From: Pseudomonadota bacterium
GTDB lineage: Bacteria; Pseudomonadota; Gammaproteobacteria; Steroidobacterales; Steroidobacteraceae
NCBI GenBank assembly: GCA_016703895.1
Contig: JADJBE010000002.1
Location: 62,001 to 126,000, forward strand
Length of the DNA: 64,000 nt
Reading direction: 5' to 3'
The notes below the pieces were generated by a model. It saw only the letters and a list, made by a program, of their open reading frames with translations, had not been told where the DNA came from and made no database searches. A program made the position numbers and the translations under genes. This document shows positions 17,036 to 26,856 of this stretch, piece by piece (the first letter of the stretch is position 1; every line of letters starts with the position of its first letter).

Positions 17036-18268
17036 ATGCCTGGACCACTGCACGGGGTACGAGTCGTCGAACTGACGAGTGTCGTGTTGGGCCCCTGGGC
17101 TTGCCAGATTCTGGCCGACATGGGCGCAGATGTCATTAAGGTCGAAGCGCCTCGCGGTGACAGCAACCGCAGCCTGGGTGCGTATACGAACCCAGGGATG
17201 GCGGCGCTGTATCTCACCTGCAACCGCAATAAACGCAGCGTCGTGCTCGATCTGAAAGCACCAGGTGGACGTGAGGCCCTGCTGGCGCTCGTCAAGAAGG
17301 CGGACGTCTTCATCCACAACAATCGGCCCCAAGTGATGACCAAATTGGGGATCGACTACCCCGATCTCAAAAAAGTGAACCCGAAGATCATCTATTGCGG
17401 TTCGTATGGCTACTCCAAACATGGTCCGTATGGCGCAAAGGGTGCGCTCGACGATTCAATCCAGGCCGTCAGCGGCATCGCAATGCTGAACAAGCTCGTG
17501 TTGGGCGAGCCGCGCTATCTGCCGACCATCGTTGCCGACAAGACCACGGCGATGACCGTGGTATACGGCGTGCTAGCAGCGTTGTTCCATCGCGAGCGGA
17601 GCGGCGAGGGCCAGGAGCTGGAAGTGCCGATGTTTGAGACCATGGTCAATTGGGTCATGGCGGAGCATCTGTGGGGCATGACTTTCGAGCCGCCGAAGGG
17701 GCCGCCGGGCTATGTTCGACTCATGAGCCATCACCGCAAGCCTTACCCGACAAAAGATGGCTACATCGCAATCCTGCCCTACCTCGATGCGCACTGGGAA
17801 AAGTTCTGCAAGTTGGCCGAGCGACCAGACTTGTTAGAGGACCCGCGTTTCAAGACGCTGGCGGATCGTGTCCGTAACATCGATGCGACCTATTCTGAGA
17901 CCGGGCGCATCATGGCCACCCGCACGACTGACGAGTGGCTGAAGATCTTTGGCGATACCAGCGTACCGACGATTGTTGTCAATACGCTCGAGGAGTTGAC
18001 GCGGGATCCGCATCTCGAGGCGGTTGGGTTCTGGCAGTTCGTCGATCACCCGACCGAGGGTAAGTTGCGTATGCCGTCACTGCCGGTGAATTTTGGCACG
18101 ACGCCGGCGGACATTCGCCGTCATGCGCCGCGTCTCGGTGAGCACAGCGTCGAAGTGTTGCGCGAGGCTGGTCTATCCGAGGAAAAGATCGCTGAGTTGT
18201 GCGCCACCGGCGCGACCATGACTGCCGAGCAGGTGGCAGCCAAGGTGGCAGTTGGCGGCGATGGTTGA
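17036..18268 (+). CDS. Family III (CaiB/BaiF) CoA transferase
   Basis: 410 residues. GVRVVELTSVVLGPWA and DMGADVIKVEAPRGD open the protein; the expected catalytic Asp is in IVADKTTAM (about residue 168). Third CoA transferase of this window, separated from the first cluster by the DMT genes. Followed on the opposite strand by an amidohydrolase; a TonB receptor lies beyond. It may belong to uptake and activation of an organic acid, but nothing fixes the substrate. Confidence 0.88.
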   Translation: MPGPLHGVRVVELTSVVLGPWACQILADMGADVIKVEAPRGDSNRSLGAYTNPGMAALYLTCNRNKRSVVLDLKAPGGREALLALVKKADVFIHNNRPQVMTKLGIDYPDLKKVNPKIIYCGSYGYSKHGPYGAKGALDDSIQAVSGIAMLNKLVLGEPRYLPTIVADKTTAMTVVYGVLAALFHRERSGEGQELEVPMFETMVNWVMAEHLWGMTFEPPKGPPGYVRLMSHHRKPYPTKDGYIAILPYLDAHWEKFCKLAERPDLLEDPRFKTLADRVRNIDATYSETGRIMATRTTDEWLKIFGDTSVPTIVVNTLEELTRDPHLEAVGFWQFVDHPTEGKLRMPSLPVNFGTTPADIRRHAPRLGEHSVEVLREAGLSEEKIAELCATGATMTAEQVAAKVAVGGDG

Positions 18269-18288
18269 CGCTGTGTGACTTAGCGCTT

Positions 18289-19158
18289 TCAGGCCTTGAG
18301 CTTGAAGATGCGCTCGGCATTGCCGCGCAGGAATTTTGGCAGGACCTCAGGTTTGAGGCCCAGTGCCAGCACTTCATTCATCGTACGCTCGAAATCGAGC
18401 ACCGGGAAATCGGTGCCGAAGATCACTTTGTTCTGGCCGAAGCTGTTGATGTATTTCACGAAGCTGTCGGGCCAGTATTTCGGGCTGTGCGCGTCAGCGA
18501 CGATGCACACGTTCTCGTGCTTCCATGCCATCGCGATCATCTCGTCGTGCCAAGGTATGCCCACGTGGATACCTAACAGCTTGAGTTCTGGGAAGTCGCA
18601 GGCCACAGCGTCAAGCGTAATCGGCCGGCCAACGCTGCGCAGTCGCTGATCAGGGGAATAGATGAGCGACTGCCCGACCTGGGTCATGAGCGGTATGTCG
18701 AGCTCGACGCACTTGGCGTACAGCGGATACCACTTGGCGTGGTCAGGTGCCAGCTCAAACCAATGCGGGTAGGCGTGTGCGCCGATGAAGCCCATGTTCT
18801 TGACGGCATCCTCGAGCGCGCGTACCCCGTCCATCCCTTGGGTCGGGTCCACGCCGGCTAGGCCAAAGAACCGCCCCGGGTATTGCTCACAAGCTCGGGC
18901 GACCACTTCATAGGGCATATGGTATGAGCCCGGCAGGCCAAGCCTCCCGGTACGTGCTGCCACGAGGAACGCTCGTTCGATGCCGGCCGTTTCCATACGC
19001 GCCAGCATCTGTTCGAGCGTGATCGATGACATGGGACTCTTGGCCTTGACCTTGCCGGCAAAGAACCCGTCTTTCCAATCCGGTCGGTGGGAGAGCGCCT
19101 CGGGCGTCCAGATGTTGACGACGGCGTCGATTGCCTTGATGGCAGGAGTAGCGGCCAT
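18289..19158 (-). CDS. Amidohydrolase family 2 (COG2159-like) protein
   Basis: 289 residues from the ATG at 19156-19158. TIM-barrel metal-dependent hydrolase/decarboxylase type: HAYPHWFELAP, LLGIHVGIPWHDE and VIFGTDFPVLDFERT carry the His and Asp ligands expected, although the N-terminal HxH is not obvious (the start reads AIDAVVNIWTP). ACMSD-like decarboxylases and simple hydrolases share this fold, so the reaction is open. Longer in-frame starts run into low-quality sequence upstream and are less likely. Its 3' end faces the CoA transferase gene (20-base gap). Confidence 0.78.
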   Translation of the reverse strand: MAATPAIKAIDAVVNIWTPEALSHRPDWKDGFFAGKVKAKSPMSSITLEQMLARMETAGIERAFLVAARTGRLGLPGSYHMPYEVVARACEQYPGRFFGLAGVDPTQGMDGVRALEDAVKNMGFIGAHAYPHWFELAPDHAKWYPLYAKCVELDIPLMTQVGQSLIYSPDQRLRSVGRPITLDAVACDFPELKLLGIHVGIPWHDEMIAMAWKHENVCIVADAHSPKYWPDSFVKYINSFGQNKVIFGTDFPVLDFERTMNEVLALGLKPEVLPKFLRGNAERIFKLKA

Positions 19159-19546
19159 GGTGTTCTTGAGTTCCTTATGCGAGTCAGTGTGACGGGTCAC
19201 GTCCGCGTTGCAGCATGCCAGTTGCGTCGCGCGGTGCAAGCAGCACGACGTGCCGTGTCCAATGCAGCAGCTCGGCAATGGGCTGGTGATGGTGTCTTTT
19301 GTTGCTTCTATGCGACGAAATACCTGCCTTGGGGTTGTCCGGAGATTCAACCAACCACCTCGCTACACGAAGGCGATGGCACGGGAAAACAGCCACTATT
19401 TCGCCGTGGACGCCAGTGCAATGCAAATTCGTTTATGTTGGTTGCGCCTACGCCACTATGCTACGATCGCGGCCCGAACGATGCTGTTGGCACGCCACCG
19501 GTGAGCCGGTTCGTTCGTTGAGTCTTTACTGTTTTGGGAGTGAACG
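19159..19546. other. 388-base divergent intergenic region
   Basis: Separates the amidohydrolase (minus) from the TonB receptor (plus). It must carry both promoters. AT-richer sequence at 19425-19480 (TTTATGTT..., TATGCTACGAT) is a plausible promoter area for the receptor, but no convincing -35/-10 pair or operator could be fixed. No coding potential seen. Confidence 0.4.
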
Positions 19547-22147
19547 ATGCACCGCAACCGTTTTAGCGCCGTCTCGCGATCAATTGCGATTGTTATTGCG
19601 ACGGCCGTCGCCAGTAGCGTGACCGGCCAGGCCGCGTTGGCACAAGACACCAGCGCCGCGCCGGTCGAAGAAATCGTGATCACCACGGCACGGCAGCGCG
19701 AGGAAGCACTGCAAGACGTGCCCGCGACGATTACCGCATTGACGAGCAGCACCTTGGAGGCGGCTTCGGTAGAGCGAGCCGGGGACATCGTTCGACTTAC
19801 ACCCGGTGTCTCGCTGGTGCAAAGCGCCGAAGTCGCTGATTCCCAGGTCAACATCCGCGGCATCAACGGTGCGCGTGACGCTGAGAATAGCTTTGCGCTG
19901 ATCATCGACGGCATCCTGCTAACAAACCCGGCCGCGTTCAATCGCGAGTATGCGGATCTGAAGCAGGTGGAAATCGTCAAGGGTCCGCAGGGCGCTATTT
20001 ACGGCCGTAACGCGGCGGCTGGTGCCATCATTGTCACGACGACTACGCCTGGGCCGGATTTCGGTGGCGATGTTCGTGTTTCCTACGGCGAAGACGCCAC
20101 TTACACCGGCCAGTTCGTGCTGGGCGGACCGATGACGAATCGCTCCGGCTGGAAAGTCACGGGCGATTACCGCTCGACCGATGGTTTCTATGGCAACGAC
20201 TTCCTTGGCGCCAAGAACGTCGATGATTTTGAAGGCTGGAATGTCAATGGTCGTGTGATTTTCGAAGTGGGCGACGCCGGCAAGTTAGACATCAAGGCGC
20301 ACTACGGCAAGGTCGATGCTGCTTCGATTTCCTTCAACGCTAACTTCCTCGTCCCCGGCCTCGTGTTCAGCGGCTTGCCGAACGCGGAGTTGTTTGATGA
20401 AGACGTCAATAACCACAACTTCGATTTCGCCAACAATATCGATCCGTTCAACAAGCAGGAGTCGGCCGATCTATCCGTCAAATGGGATCAGGACCTCTCC
20501 TTCGGCAAGCTGACGGCCTGGGCGCTCTACAGCGACATCCAGAACGCCCTCGGCTCTGATGGCACGAGTGCATCCTACGGATTCTTCAATAACGACGCCT
20601 TTTGCCAGGCCTCTGCCGCCAATTTGTTCAACAGCGGTTACGCTTTGCCGGCGCCGCAGATCCTGTTTTTCGGCGCGCCCGGCGTGCCACCGGCGGCGGT
20701 CTTTGGGGCGTACGGGCCGACAGCTTGCGACGGCACGCAGTATCAAGAGCGCAATCAGAAGGACTACAGCGCCGAGATCCGCCTCTCGTCGAACGGCGAC
20801 GGACGGCTTAGCTGGCTCGGCGGGTTTTACTACCTGAACATCGATCGTGAGGTCGGCGTGAACACGGGTATCGACCTCGGTCAGGGTATCGTTGAGTCCC
20901 TGTATGCGCCGCCCGGCTCGACCAACCCGACGGAGCAGGTGTCTTGGGACAATTTCACCAGCGACGTCTACGCCGTGTTCGCCAACCTCGCCTTCGACGT
21001 GACCGATAATTTTGAAGCGGCAGTCGCGCTGCGCTATGACCGCGAGGAGCGTTCGGTCAGCAATCTTGTGCCGACGGGCGCACGCACGCAGTATTTCGAC
21101 TTCAACCCGTTCGACGGCCCCATGGGAACGAACATCTTCACCGGCAACGCGCCGCTGAACGCCGCGCTGAACCCGGCCATCAATCCGACCGGGCAGATTC
21201 CGGATCGTGATCTGACGTTCTCGCAACTGCAGCCCAAGGTCAGCTTGAGCTGGAAGGTCAACCCGCATTTCACTGCATATGCTAACTGGGGCGTTGGCTT
21301 CAAGAGCGGTGGCTTTAACAACTCGGGCACGGCTGCGACGATCGATCTGTTCATCAACTGCTTCACGGGACGCGGTCCGAACGGCGAGACCAATATCGAT
21401 GTCGGAGCCTGTGGGCCTGGCGCTGCCAACGTGCCGCAGTTCCGCTCGGTCTTGACCAAGGACAGCTTCGAGAAAGAGAAGTCCAGCGCGTTCGAAATTG
21501 GCGCGAAGGGTACGACAGTCAATGGTCGGATCCAGTATGAAGCCGCCATTTACGACACCAAAGTCGACAACATGCAGTTTTTCGAGTTCATGGTCGGTCA
21601 GTTCGGCCTGCTGCGCGTCGTCAACAACATTGACGAAGTGAAGTTGCGAGGCTTCGAACTCGGCTTGAGCGCCAAGATTTCGGACGATCTGCGTTTGGTC
21701 GGCGGTTACAACCGCACCATGAGCGAGATCAAGGCGAACAACTCGCGCCCCAACTCGGTGGGTAACGAGTCCCCGTATACGCCGGATTACACCGCCACTG
21801 CGGGTGTTGAGCTCGATTCACCAATCGGCGATGGCGGGTGGAATTTGCAGGCCAGCGCCTACTGGAATCTCGTTGGACCGACGTGGTTTCACGTGATTCA
21901 GTCGCAGGACAACGAGACCGTCGCGTTTGGAACGGGCAACTACACCAATGGCGAGCGTGACAAGTACTCGACGATCGACGCACGGTTTGCGCTGCGCAAC
22001 GACAACCTGACGGTTGCGTTGGTGGCCAAGAACCTGACCGACATCAAGTATCTGCAGGAAGTCATTCCGGCGCCGGAGTTCGGTGGTGCGTTCATTCACC
22101 CAGGTGCTGAGCGCCGCCTCTCCGTCGAGGTGGGTTACAAGTTCTGA
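19547..22147 (+). CDS. TonB-dependent outer-membrane receptor
   Basis: 866 residues. Signal peptide to about residue 31 (ends QAALAQ), TonB-box-like segment VEEIVITTARQREEALQDVP at 39-58, plug domain with NIRGINGARDAENSF and VEIVKGPQGAIYGRNAAAGA, then a 22-strand barrel ending in the outer-membrane signature LSVEVGYKF. The pattern belongs to the large Pfam-Ton receptor group used for organic substrates as well as siderophores; no substrate can be read. A terminator follows directly. Confidence 0.92.
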   Translation: MHRNRFSAVSRSIAIVIATAVASSVTGQAALAQDTSAAPVEEIVITTARQREEALQDVPATITALTSSTLEAASVERAGDIVRLTPGVSLVQSAEVADSQVNIRGINGARDAENSFALIIDGILLTNPAAFNREYADLKQVEIVKGPQGAIYGRNAAAGAIIVTTTTPGPDFGGDVRVSYGEDATYTGQFVLGGPMTNRSGWKVTGDYRSTDGFYGNDFLGAKNVDDFEGWNVNGRVIFEVGDAGKLDIKAHYGKVDAASISFNANFLVPGLVFSGLPNAELFDEDVNNHNFDFANNIDPFNKQESADLSVKWDQDLSFGKLTAWALYSDIQNALGSDGTSASYGFFNNDAFCQASAANLFNSGYALPAPQILFFGAPGVPPAAVFGAYGPTACDGTQYQERNQKDYSAEIRLSSNGDGRLSWLGGFYYLNIDREVGVNTGIDLGQGIVESLYAPPGSTNPTEQVSWDNFTSDVYAVFANLAFDVTDNFEAAVALRYDREERSVSNLVPTGARTQYFDFNPFDGPMGTNIFTGNAPLNAALNPAINPTGQIPDRDLTFSQLQPKVSLSWKVNPHFTAYANWGVGFKSGGFNNSGTAATIDLFINCFTGRGPNGETNIDVGACGPGAANVPQFRSVLTKDSFEKEKSSAFEIGAKGTTVNGRIQYEAAIYDTKVDNMQFFEFMVGQFGLLRVVNNIDEVKLRGFELGLSAKISDDLRLVGGYNRTMSEIKANNSRPNSVGNESPYTPDYTATAGVELDSPIGDGGWNLQASAYWNLVGPTWFHVIQSQDNETVAFGTGNYTNGERDKYSTIDARFALRNDNLTVALVAKNLTDIKYLQEVIPAPEFGGAFIHPGAERRLSVEVGYKF

Positions 22148-22196
22148 TCTGGCCATTGTCGCAGTGAGGGCAGCCCCACTGCGGCCTTGGCAAGCG

Positions 22197-22226
22197 AACG
22201 CCGGCCTTCGGGCCGGCGTTTTCGTT
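22197..22226 (+). terminator. Intrinsic terminator after the TonB receptor
   Basis: Stem AACGCCGGCC, loop TTCG, stem GGCCGGCGTT (22197-22220), followed by TTCGTT. A UUCG tetraloop on a GC-rich 10-bp stem is a classic terminator. A weaker hairpin (GCAGTG...CACTGC, 22161-22182) precedes it. It separates the receptor from ppc, whose GTG is only 17 bases further on. Confidence 0.85.
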
Positions 22227-22242
22227 AACATCGCCAGTTCCC

Positions 22243-24972
22243 GTGAAGCGCGACGAAATCCAATTCCCGACCAAGCATGTGGCGCTGCGCGACGATGTGC
22301 ACGCGCTTGGCGAGATGGTCGGTCAAGTGTTGCGCGAGCAGGGCGGCGATCGGCTCTATGAGCTGGTCGAAGAGGACCGGCAGCTTGCGATCCGCCGCCG
22401 TGCCGGCGACGCCGCTGCGGGCGAACAGCTAGCGGTCCGGTTGCAAGGCCGGCCGCCGGCTGAGGCGGCCGACCTCGTCCGCGCGTTTTCCACCTGGTTC
22501 CGCAGCGTCAACCTGGCCGAGACTGTGCATCGGGTGCGCCGACGCCGGGCGTACTTTATCGAGGCCAGCGCCAAGCCGCAGCCCGGTGGTGTGGTGGCTG
22601 CGCTGGCGCAGTTGCATGCCGAAGGTTTGTCGTTAGAGCAGCTCCTCGCGTTGTTGGCGAAGCTGCGCATCGAACCCGTTTTCATCGCGCATCCCACTGA
22701 ATCGACCCGCCGCACGATCTTGCGCAAACAGCAGCGAGTGGCTGAACTGCTGTTGGACCGCCTGGACCCGACCCTGACACCGCAGGAGACGCGCGCGCTG
22801 TGGAGCCGGATACGGTCCGAGACCACCACCGAGTGGCAAACAGAAGACCATCCGCGTGAACGGCTGACAGTTGCCGACGAGCGCGAGCACGTCATTTTCT
22901 ATCTTGCCGAAGTGCTGTACCGCGTGTTGCCGTCATTCTACGATGAGCTCGCCCAGGGAATCGAGCAGCTCTATGGTGTGCCGGCTGAGTCGTTAGAGTT
23001 GCCAACCATCATCCGCTTTGGCTCGTGGGTGGGTGGTGACATGGATGGCAACCAGGACGTTCACGCCAAGAGCATTCGCGAGACGCTCGCCCGCCATCAG
23101 CAGGTGATCGTCAACGAGTATTTTGCCGACTGCCAGCGCTTGGCGCAATTGTTGTCGCAAAGCGCCAGCCGGATCGGCGTCTCCGCCGCGCTGCAGACCC
23201 GGATTGATCAGTACTCGACCTTGTTACCCGGGGCACAGAGCGCCACGCCAGCACGACATGATCGGATGCCGTATCGCGTTTTTCTGACGCAGATCGCGGA
23301 GCGGTTGCGTTGCACTTACGACGTCCGGCCCAACGCCTACGAGGGACCGGAACAGCTGTTGCGCGATGTGCGCTTGATTGCGCAGAGTCTGCACGACAAC
23401 CGCGGCGCGAACGCGGGCTACTTCAACGTGATGCGGCTGATCCGGCGTATCGAGACCTTCGGCTTCCACCTCGCCACGCTCGACGTGCGCCAGCATGCGA
23501 ACGTGCATCACTACGTGATTGGGCTGGGTATCGGCGATGCCGAGTGGCTGAATCGCAGCGCGGCCGAACGTCATGATCTGCTGGTGCAGATGATCGAGCG
23601 TGACACGGGACATGCGGTCGATCTGGATGCGCTGGGCAAGCGCACCCTGAGTGTCTTCGAGGCGATCATGCAGTGTCGGCATCGGTATGGTCCCGACGCC
23701 GTCGGCTATTACGTCGTCAGCAACACCTCCGGCGCCGACGACGTCCTCGCACCCCTGTTGTTAGCACGGTGGGCCGAGGCGTATGACAAACGCAGCGGTC
23801 AGGTGGCATTAGACATCGCGCCGTTGTTCGAGTCCATTGAGACGCTCGAGCGCTGTGGCGAGGTGATGCGTACGTTGTTAGCGGATCCACTGTACCGCAA
23901 TCATCTCGATGCGCGGGGCCGCACGCAATGCGCGCTGGTCGGCTATTCCGGCAGCAACAAAGAGGCCGGCATCTGTGCGTCGAGATTTGCGATCTGGCGT
24001 GCGCAGAGCGACTTGGCCGCGACGCTGGCTGCAGCCAACGAAAAGCACCTGATCTTCCATGGTCGTGGCGGCAGCCTTGCGCGCGGCGGTGGCCGGATCG
24101 ACGCCTTGGTCCAGACTGCGCCAGCGAGCGCGATCAATGGCGTACTTCGGTTGACCGAACAGGGCGAGGCGATCAACCAGAGCTATGGTTTAAGTCCGAT
24201 CGCATTGCGCACCTTGGACCGCGCGTTCAGCGCCCTGTCGCTAGCCACGAGTCAGGCAATCCGCAGCCCGCCCCAAGCCGACAATCCCAAACACATCGAG
24301 CTTTGCGCGAGGATGGTCGAGGTAAGCCGTGATACGTATCGGCGGCTGGTGTTTTCTGATCCGACCTTTTTCGAGTATTTTGAGACGGTAACGCCCATAG
24401 ACGTGATCTCGCGGATGCAGATCGGCTCGCGGCCGGCGAGCCGACCCGACAAGCAGGGGCTCGACGCACTGCGCTCAGTGCCGTGGGTGTTTGCGTGGAC
24501 GCAGTCACGCCACATGTTGCCCTACTGGTACGGCGCCGGTGCTGGATTGGACGCGGCCATCTCCAGTGACGGTCTTGCCGCAGTGCAAACAGCCTACCGG
24601 GAGTGGGGCTTCTTCCGCCATTTGATTGATGATGTCGAGACCAGCCTCGCTCGAACTGACCTCGACATCGCGGCTTACTACAACGACCTGGCGTATGTTT
24701 CCTTGCATCGGTATTTTGTCGACATCCGGCGGGAGTTCGAGCGCGTTGCCGAGCTCGTCCTCGAGGTCAAGGGTCAGTCTCAGCTGCTCGATCGGGACAA
24801 GACCCTGCAGCGTTCGATCGAGTTGCGCAATCCATATGTTGATCCCATGCATATGATGCAGATCGATTTGTTGCGTCGTTGGCGTGCGACCGATCGCCAG
24901 GACAGGCAGTTGTTCGATACGCTGGTGGCTACCGTGAGCGGCATCGCGCTCGGTCTGCAGAGCACCGGATGA
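22243..24972 (+). CDS. ppc: Phosphoenolpyruvate carboxylase
   Basis: 909 residues, normal length. Converts PEP and bicarbonate to oxaloacetate, refilling the TCA cycle. Seen: catalytic His in IAHPTESTRR (about 150), GSWVGGDMDGNQDVH (about 263-277), the Gly-rich loop with catalytic Arg HGRGGSLARGGG (about 607), RLTEQGEAI (about 637), PWVFAWTQSR (about 747) and the C-terminal GIALGLQSTG. The usual GYSDSAKDAG motif reads GYSGSNKEAG here, so this is a divergent member. Starts at GTG 22243 just past the receptor's terminator; the ABC gene follows after 30 bases. Confidence 0.95.
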   Translation: MKRDEIQFPTKHVALRDDVHALGEMVGQVLREQGGDRLYELVEEDRQLAIRRRAGDAAAGEQLAVRLQGRPPAEAADLVRAFSTWFRSVNLAETVHRVRRRRAYFIEASAKPQPGGVVAALAQLHAEGLSLEQLLALLAKLRIEPVFIAHPTESTRRTILRKQQRVAELLLDRLDPTLTPQETRALWSRIRSETTTEWQTEDHPRERLTVADEREHVIFYLAEVLYRVLPSFYDELAQGIEQLYGVPAESLELPTIIRFGSWVGGDMDGNQDVHAKSIRETLARHQQVIVNEYFADCQRLAQLLSQSASRIGVSAALQTRIDQYSTLLPGAQSATPARHDRMPYRVFLTQIAERLRCTYDVRPNAYEGPEQLLRDVRLIAQSLHDNRGANAGYFNVMRLIRRIETFGFHLATLDVRQHANVHHYVIGLGIGDAEWLNRSAAERHDLLVQMIERDTGHAVDLDALGKRTLSVFEAIMQCRHRYGPDAVGYYVVSNTSGADDVLAPLLLARWAEAYDKRSGQVALDIAPLFESIETLERCGEVMRTLLADPLYRNHLDARGRTQCALVGYSGSNKEAGICASRFAIWRAQSDLAATLAAANEKHLIFHGRGGSLARGGGRIDALVQTAPASAINGVLRLTEQGEAINQSYGLSPIALRTLDRAFSALSLATSQAIRSPPQADNPKHIELCARMVEVSRDTYRRLVFSDPTFFEYFETVTPIDVISRMQIGSRPASRPDKQGLDALRSVPWVFAWTQSRHMLPYWYGAGAGLDAAISSDGLAAVQTAYREWGFFRHLIDDVETSLARTDLDIAAYYNDLAYVSLHRYFVDIRREFERVAELVLEVKGQSQLLDRDKTLQRSIELRNPYVDPMHMMQIDLLRRWRATDRQDRQLFDTLVATVSGIALGLQSTG

Positions 24973-25002
24973 GACTTTTCAATACAGGAAGACTGCCGCT
25001 TC

Positions 25003-26856
25003 GTGAGTAATCCACATATTCGAGATGACCCTCCGGCTGCCCCTGAGCTGGCCTCGTCAGAACGCGCCAAGAGTCGATCGCTGCGGCCGCTGCGCGAGCT
25101 GATGCCGTTCCTCGCGCCCTACAAGGGCATGATGGCGTTTGCCTTGTTTGCCTTGTTGGTTGCTGCCGCGGCCATGTTGGCGCTGCCCCTGGCTTTGAAG
25201 TTGGTGATCGACAACGGTTTCTCGGCCGGCAGCGCCCAGACCATCAACCAGTACTTCTTGGGTCTGTTGGTAGCCGCGGCCATATTTGGTCTATTCGCGG
25301 CACTGCGCTTTTATCTGGTTAGCTGGTTGGGTGAGAGAGTGGTCGCTGATATACGCGATGCGGTCTATCGTCGAGTGATTCGGCTCGATCCAGCGTTTTT
25401 TGAGGTGACCAAGACAGGTGAGGTTTTATCCCGCCTCACAACAGACACCACCTTGATCCAGTCGATCGCCGGTTCGGGTTTGTCGATCCTGCTGCGTTCC
25501 AGTTTGACCTTCTTTGGTTCGCTGGTACTACTGTTCTACACCAGCAGCAAACTCACGCTGATCATCATCGTGCTGATCCCGGCCGTTCTCGTGCCGATTC
25601 TGGTGTTCGGTCGCAAGGTGCGCAAGCTCTCGCGTGCCACGCAGGACCGGATCGCGGACACCAGCGGTTTGGCTGGCGAGACGCTCAACGCGGTGCAAAC
25701 CGTGCAAGCCTTCACATTGGAAGAGTTGCATAGCCTGCGTTACGAAGAAGCGGTCGAGCGCAGCTTTGATGTCGCGGTGGAGCGCACCCTGATGCGAGCC
25801 TGGCTGACGGCGCTTGCGATCCTGACCGTGTTTGGTGCGATTACTCTGGTGCTCTGGCTCGGCGCACGCGATGTACTCGCCGGCACGATGACCGGCGGTC
25901 AGCTAGCTCAGTTCCTAGGCTACGCTGTATTCATGGCGACCGCGGCGGCCTCGCTGTCGGAGATGTGGGGCGAAGTGCAGCGTGCCGCCGGTGCGATGGA
26001 GCGCACGGTCGAGTTGTTGCGGTCCGAGCCGTCTATCCACATCGCGGCGAACCCGGTGGCTTTGCCCGTACCCGGTCGGGGCCAGATCGTTTTTGACCAC
26101 GTCACGTTTCGATATCCGTCGCGGCCGGAGATCAAGGCACTGAACGATTTCACGCTGAGCATCAAGCCGGGTGAGACGATCGCGTTTGTCGGCCCATCCG
26201 GTGCCGGCAAGAGTACGACCTTTCAGTTGTTACTACGTTTTTACGATCAGCAGAGTGGGCGCATCCTGATCGACGATGTCGACATCCTGACGGCTAACCC
26301 TGAGGCGGTGCGTGCGGGGATCGGCCTCGTACCGCAGGAAACCGTGATTTTCGGCGCGACGGCGCGCGAGAATATCCGCTACGGCCGGCCGGGTGCGTCG
26401 GACGAGGCGATCGAAGCTGCGGCGCGTGCTGCGGCAGCCGATGAGTTCATTTCCAAACTGCCCCAGGGTTACGACACCTATCTGGGTGAGCGCGGCGCTC
26501 GGCTGTCGGGCGGCCAGAAGCAGCGCATTGCAATCGCGCGGGCTATTCTCAAGGATCCGCCCATCCTGCTGCTCGACGAAGCCACCAGCTCGCTCGATTC
26601 CGAGAGTGAGCGGCTGGTGCAGGAAGCCCTCGAGCGTTTGATGCGCACGCGCACCACGGTCATCATCGCGCATCGCTTGGCAACCGCAATCAAGGCCGAT
26701 CGGATCGTGGTTATCGATCAGGGCCGAATAGTTGGCATTGGTCCGCATGAGGAGTTGATGCAGACCAATGCGCTGTATGCGCGGCTGGCCGAGTTGCAGT
26801 TTGGCGAGCGCGCGGAACTTGCCGGAGAAGTGGCAGGAAGCGGCGAACCCTGTTGA
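25003..26856 (+). CDS. ABC exporter, fused permease and ATPase (MsbA/ABCB type)
   Basis: 617 residues. Residues about 38-335 form a six-helix type I exporter domain; the nucleotide-binding domain spans about 360-600 with Walker A GPSGAGKST, Q-loop VPQETVIF, signature LSGGQKQR, Walker B ILLLDEATS and the H-loop IIAHRL. Works as a homodimer or with a partner half-transporter; substrate unknown (lipid or drug export are common). Four-base overlap with the next gene couples it to the SDR. Confidence 0.92.
   Translation: MSNPHIRDDPPAAPELASSERAKSRSLRPLRELMPFLAPYKGMMAFALFALLVAAAAMLALPLALKLVIDNGFSAGSAQTINQYFLGLLVAAAIFGLFAALRFYLVSWLGERVVADIRDAVYRRVIRLDPAFFEVTKTGEVLSRLTTDTTLIQSIAGSGLSILLRSSLTFFGSLVLLFYTSSKLTLIIIVLIPAVLVPILVFGRKVRKLSRATQDRIADTSGLAGETLNAVQTVQAFTLEELHSLRYEEAVERSFDVAVERTLMRAWLTALAILTVFGAITLVLWLGARDVLAGTMTGGQLAQFLGYAVFMATAAASLSEMWGEVQRAAGAMERTVELLRSEPSIHIAANPVALPVPGRGQIVFDHVTFRYPSRPEIKALNDFTLSIKPGETIAFVGPSGAGKSTTFQLLLRFYDQQSGRILIDDVDILTANPEAVRAGIGLVPQETVIFGATARENIRYGRPGASDEAIEAAARAAAADEFISKLPQGYDTYLGERGARLSGGQKQRIAIARAILKDPPILLLDEATSSLDSESERLVQEALERLMRTRTTVIIAHRLATAIKADRIVVIDQGRIVGIGPHEELMQTNALYARLAELQFGERAELAGEVAGSGEPC

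Noticed and set aside
20471..21268. 265-codon minus-strand frame inside the TonB receptor gene
   Set aside because: It mirrors codon bias of the receptor, has no family features and lies wholly within a well-supported gene.
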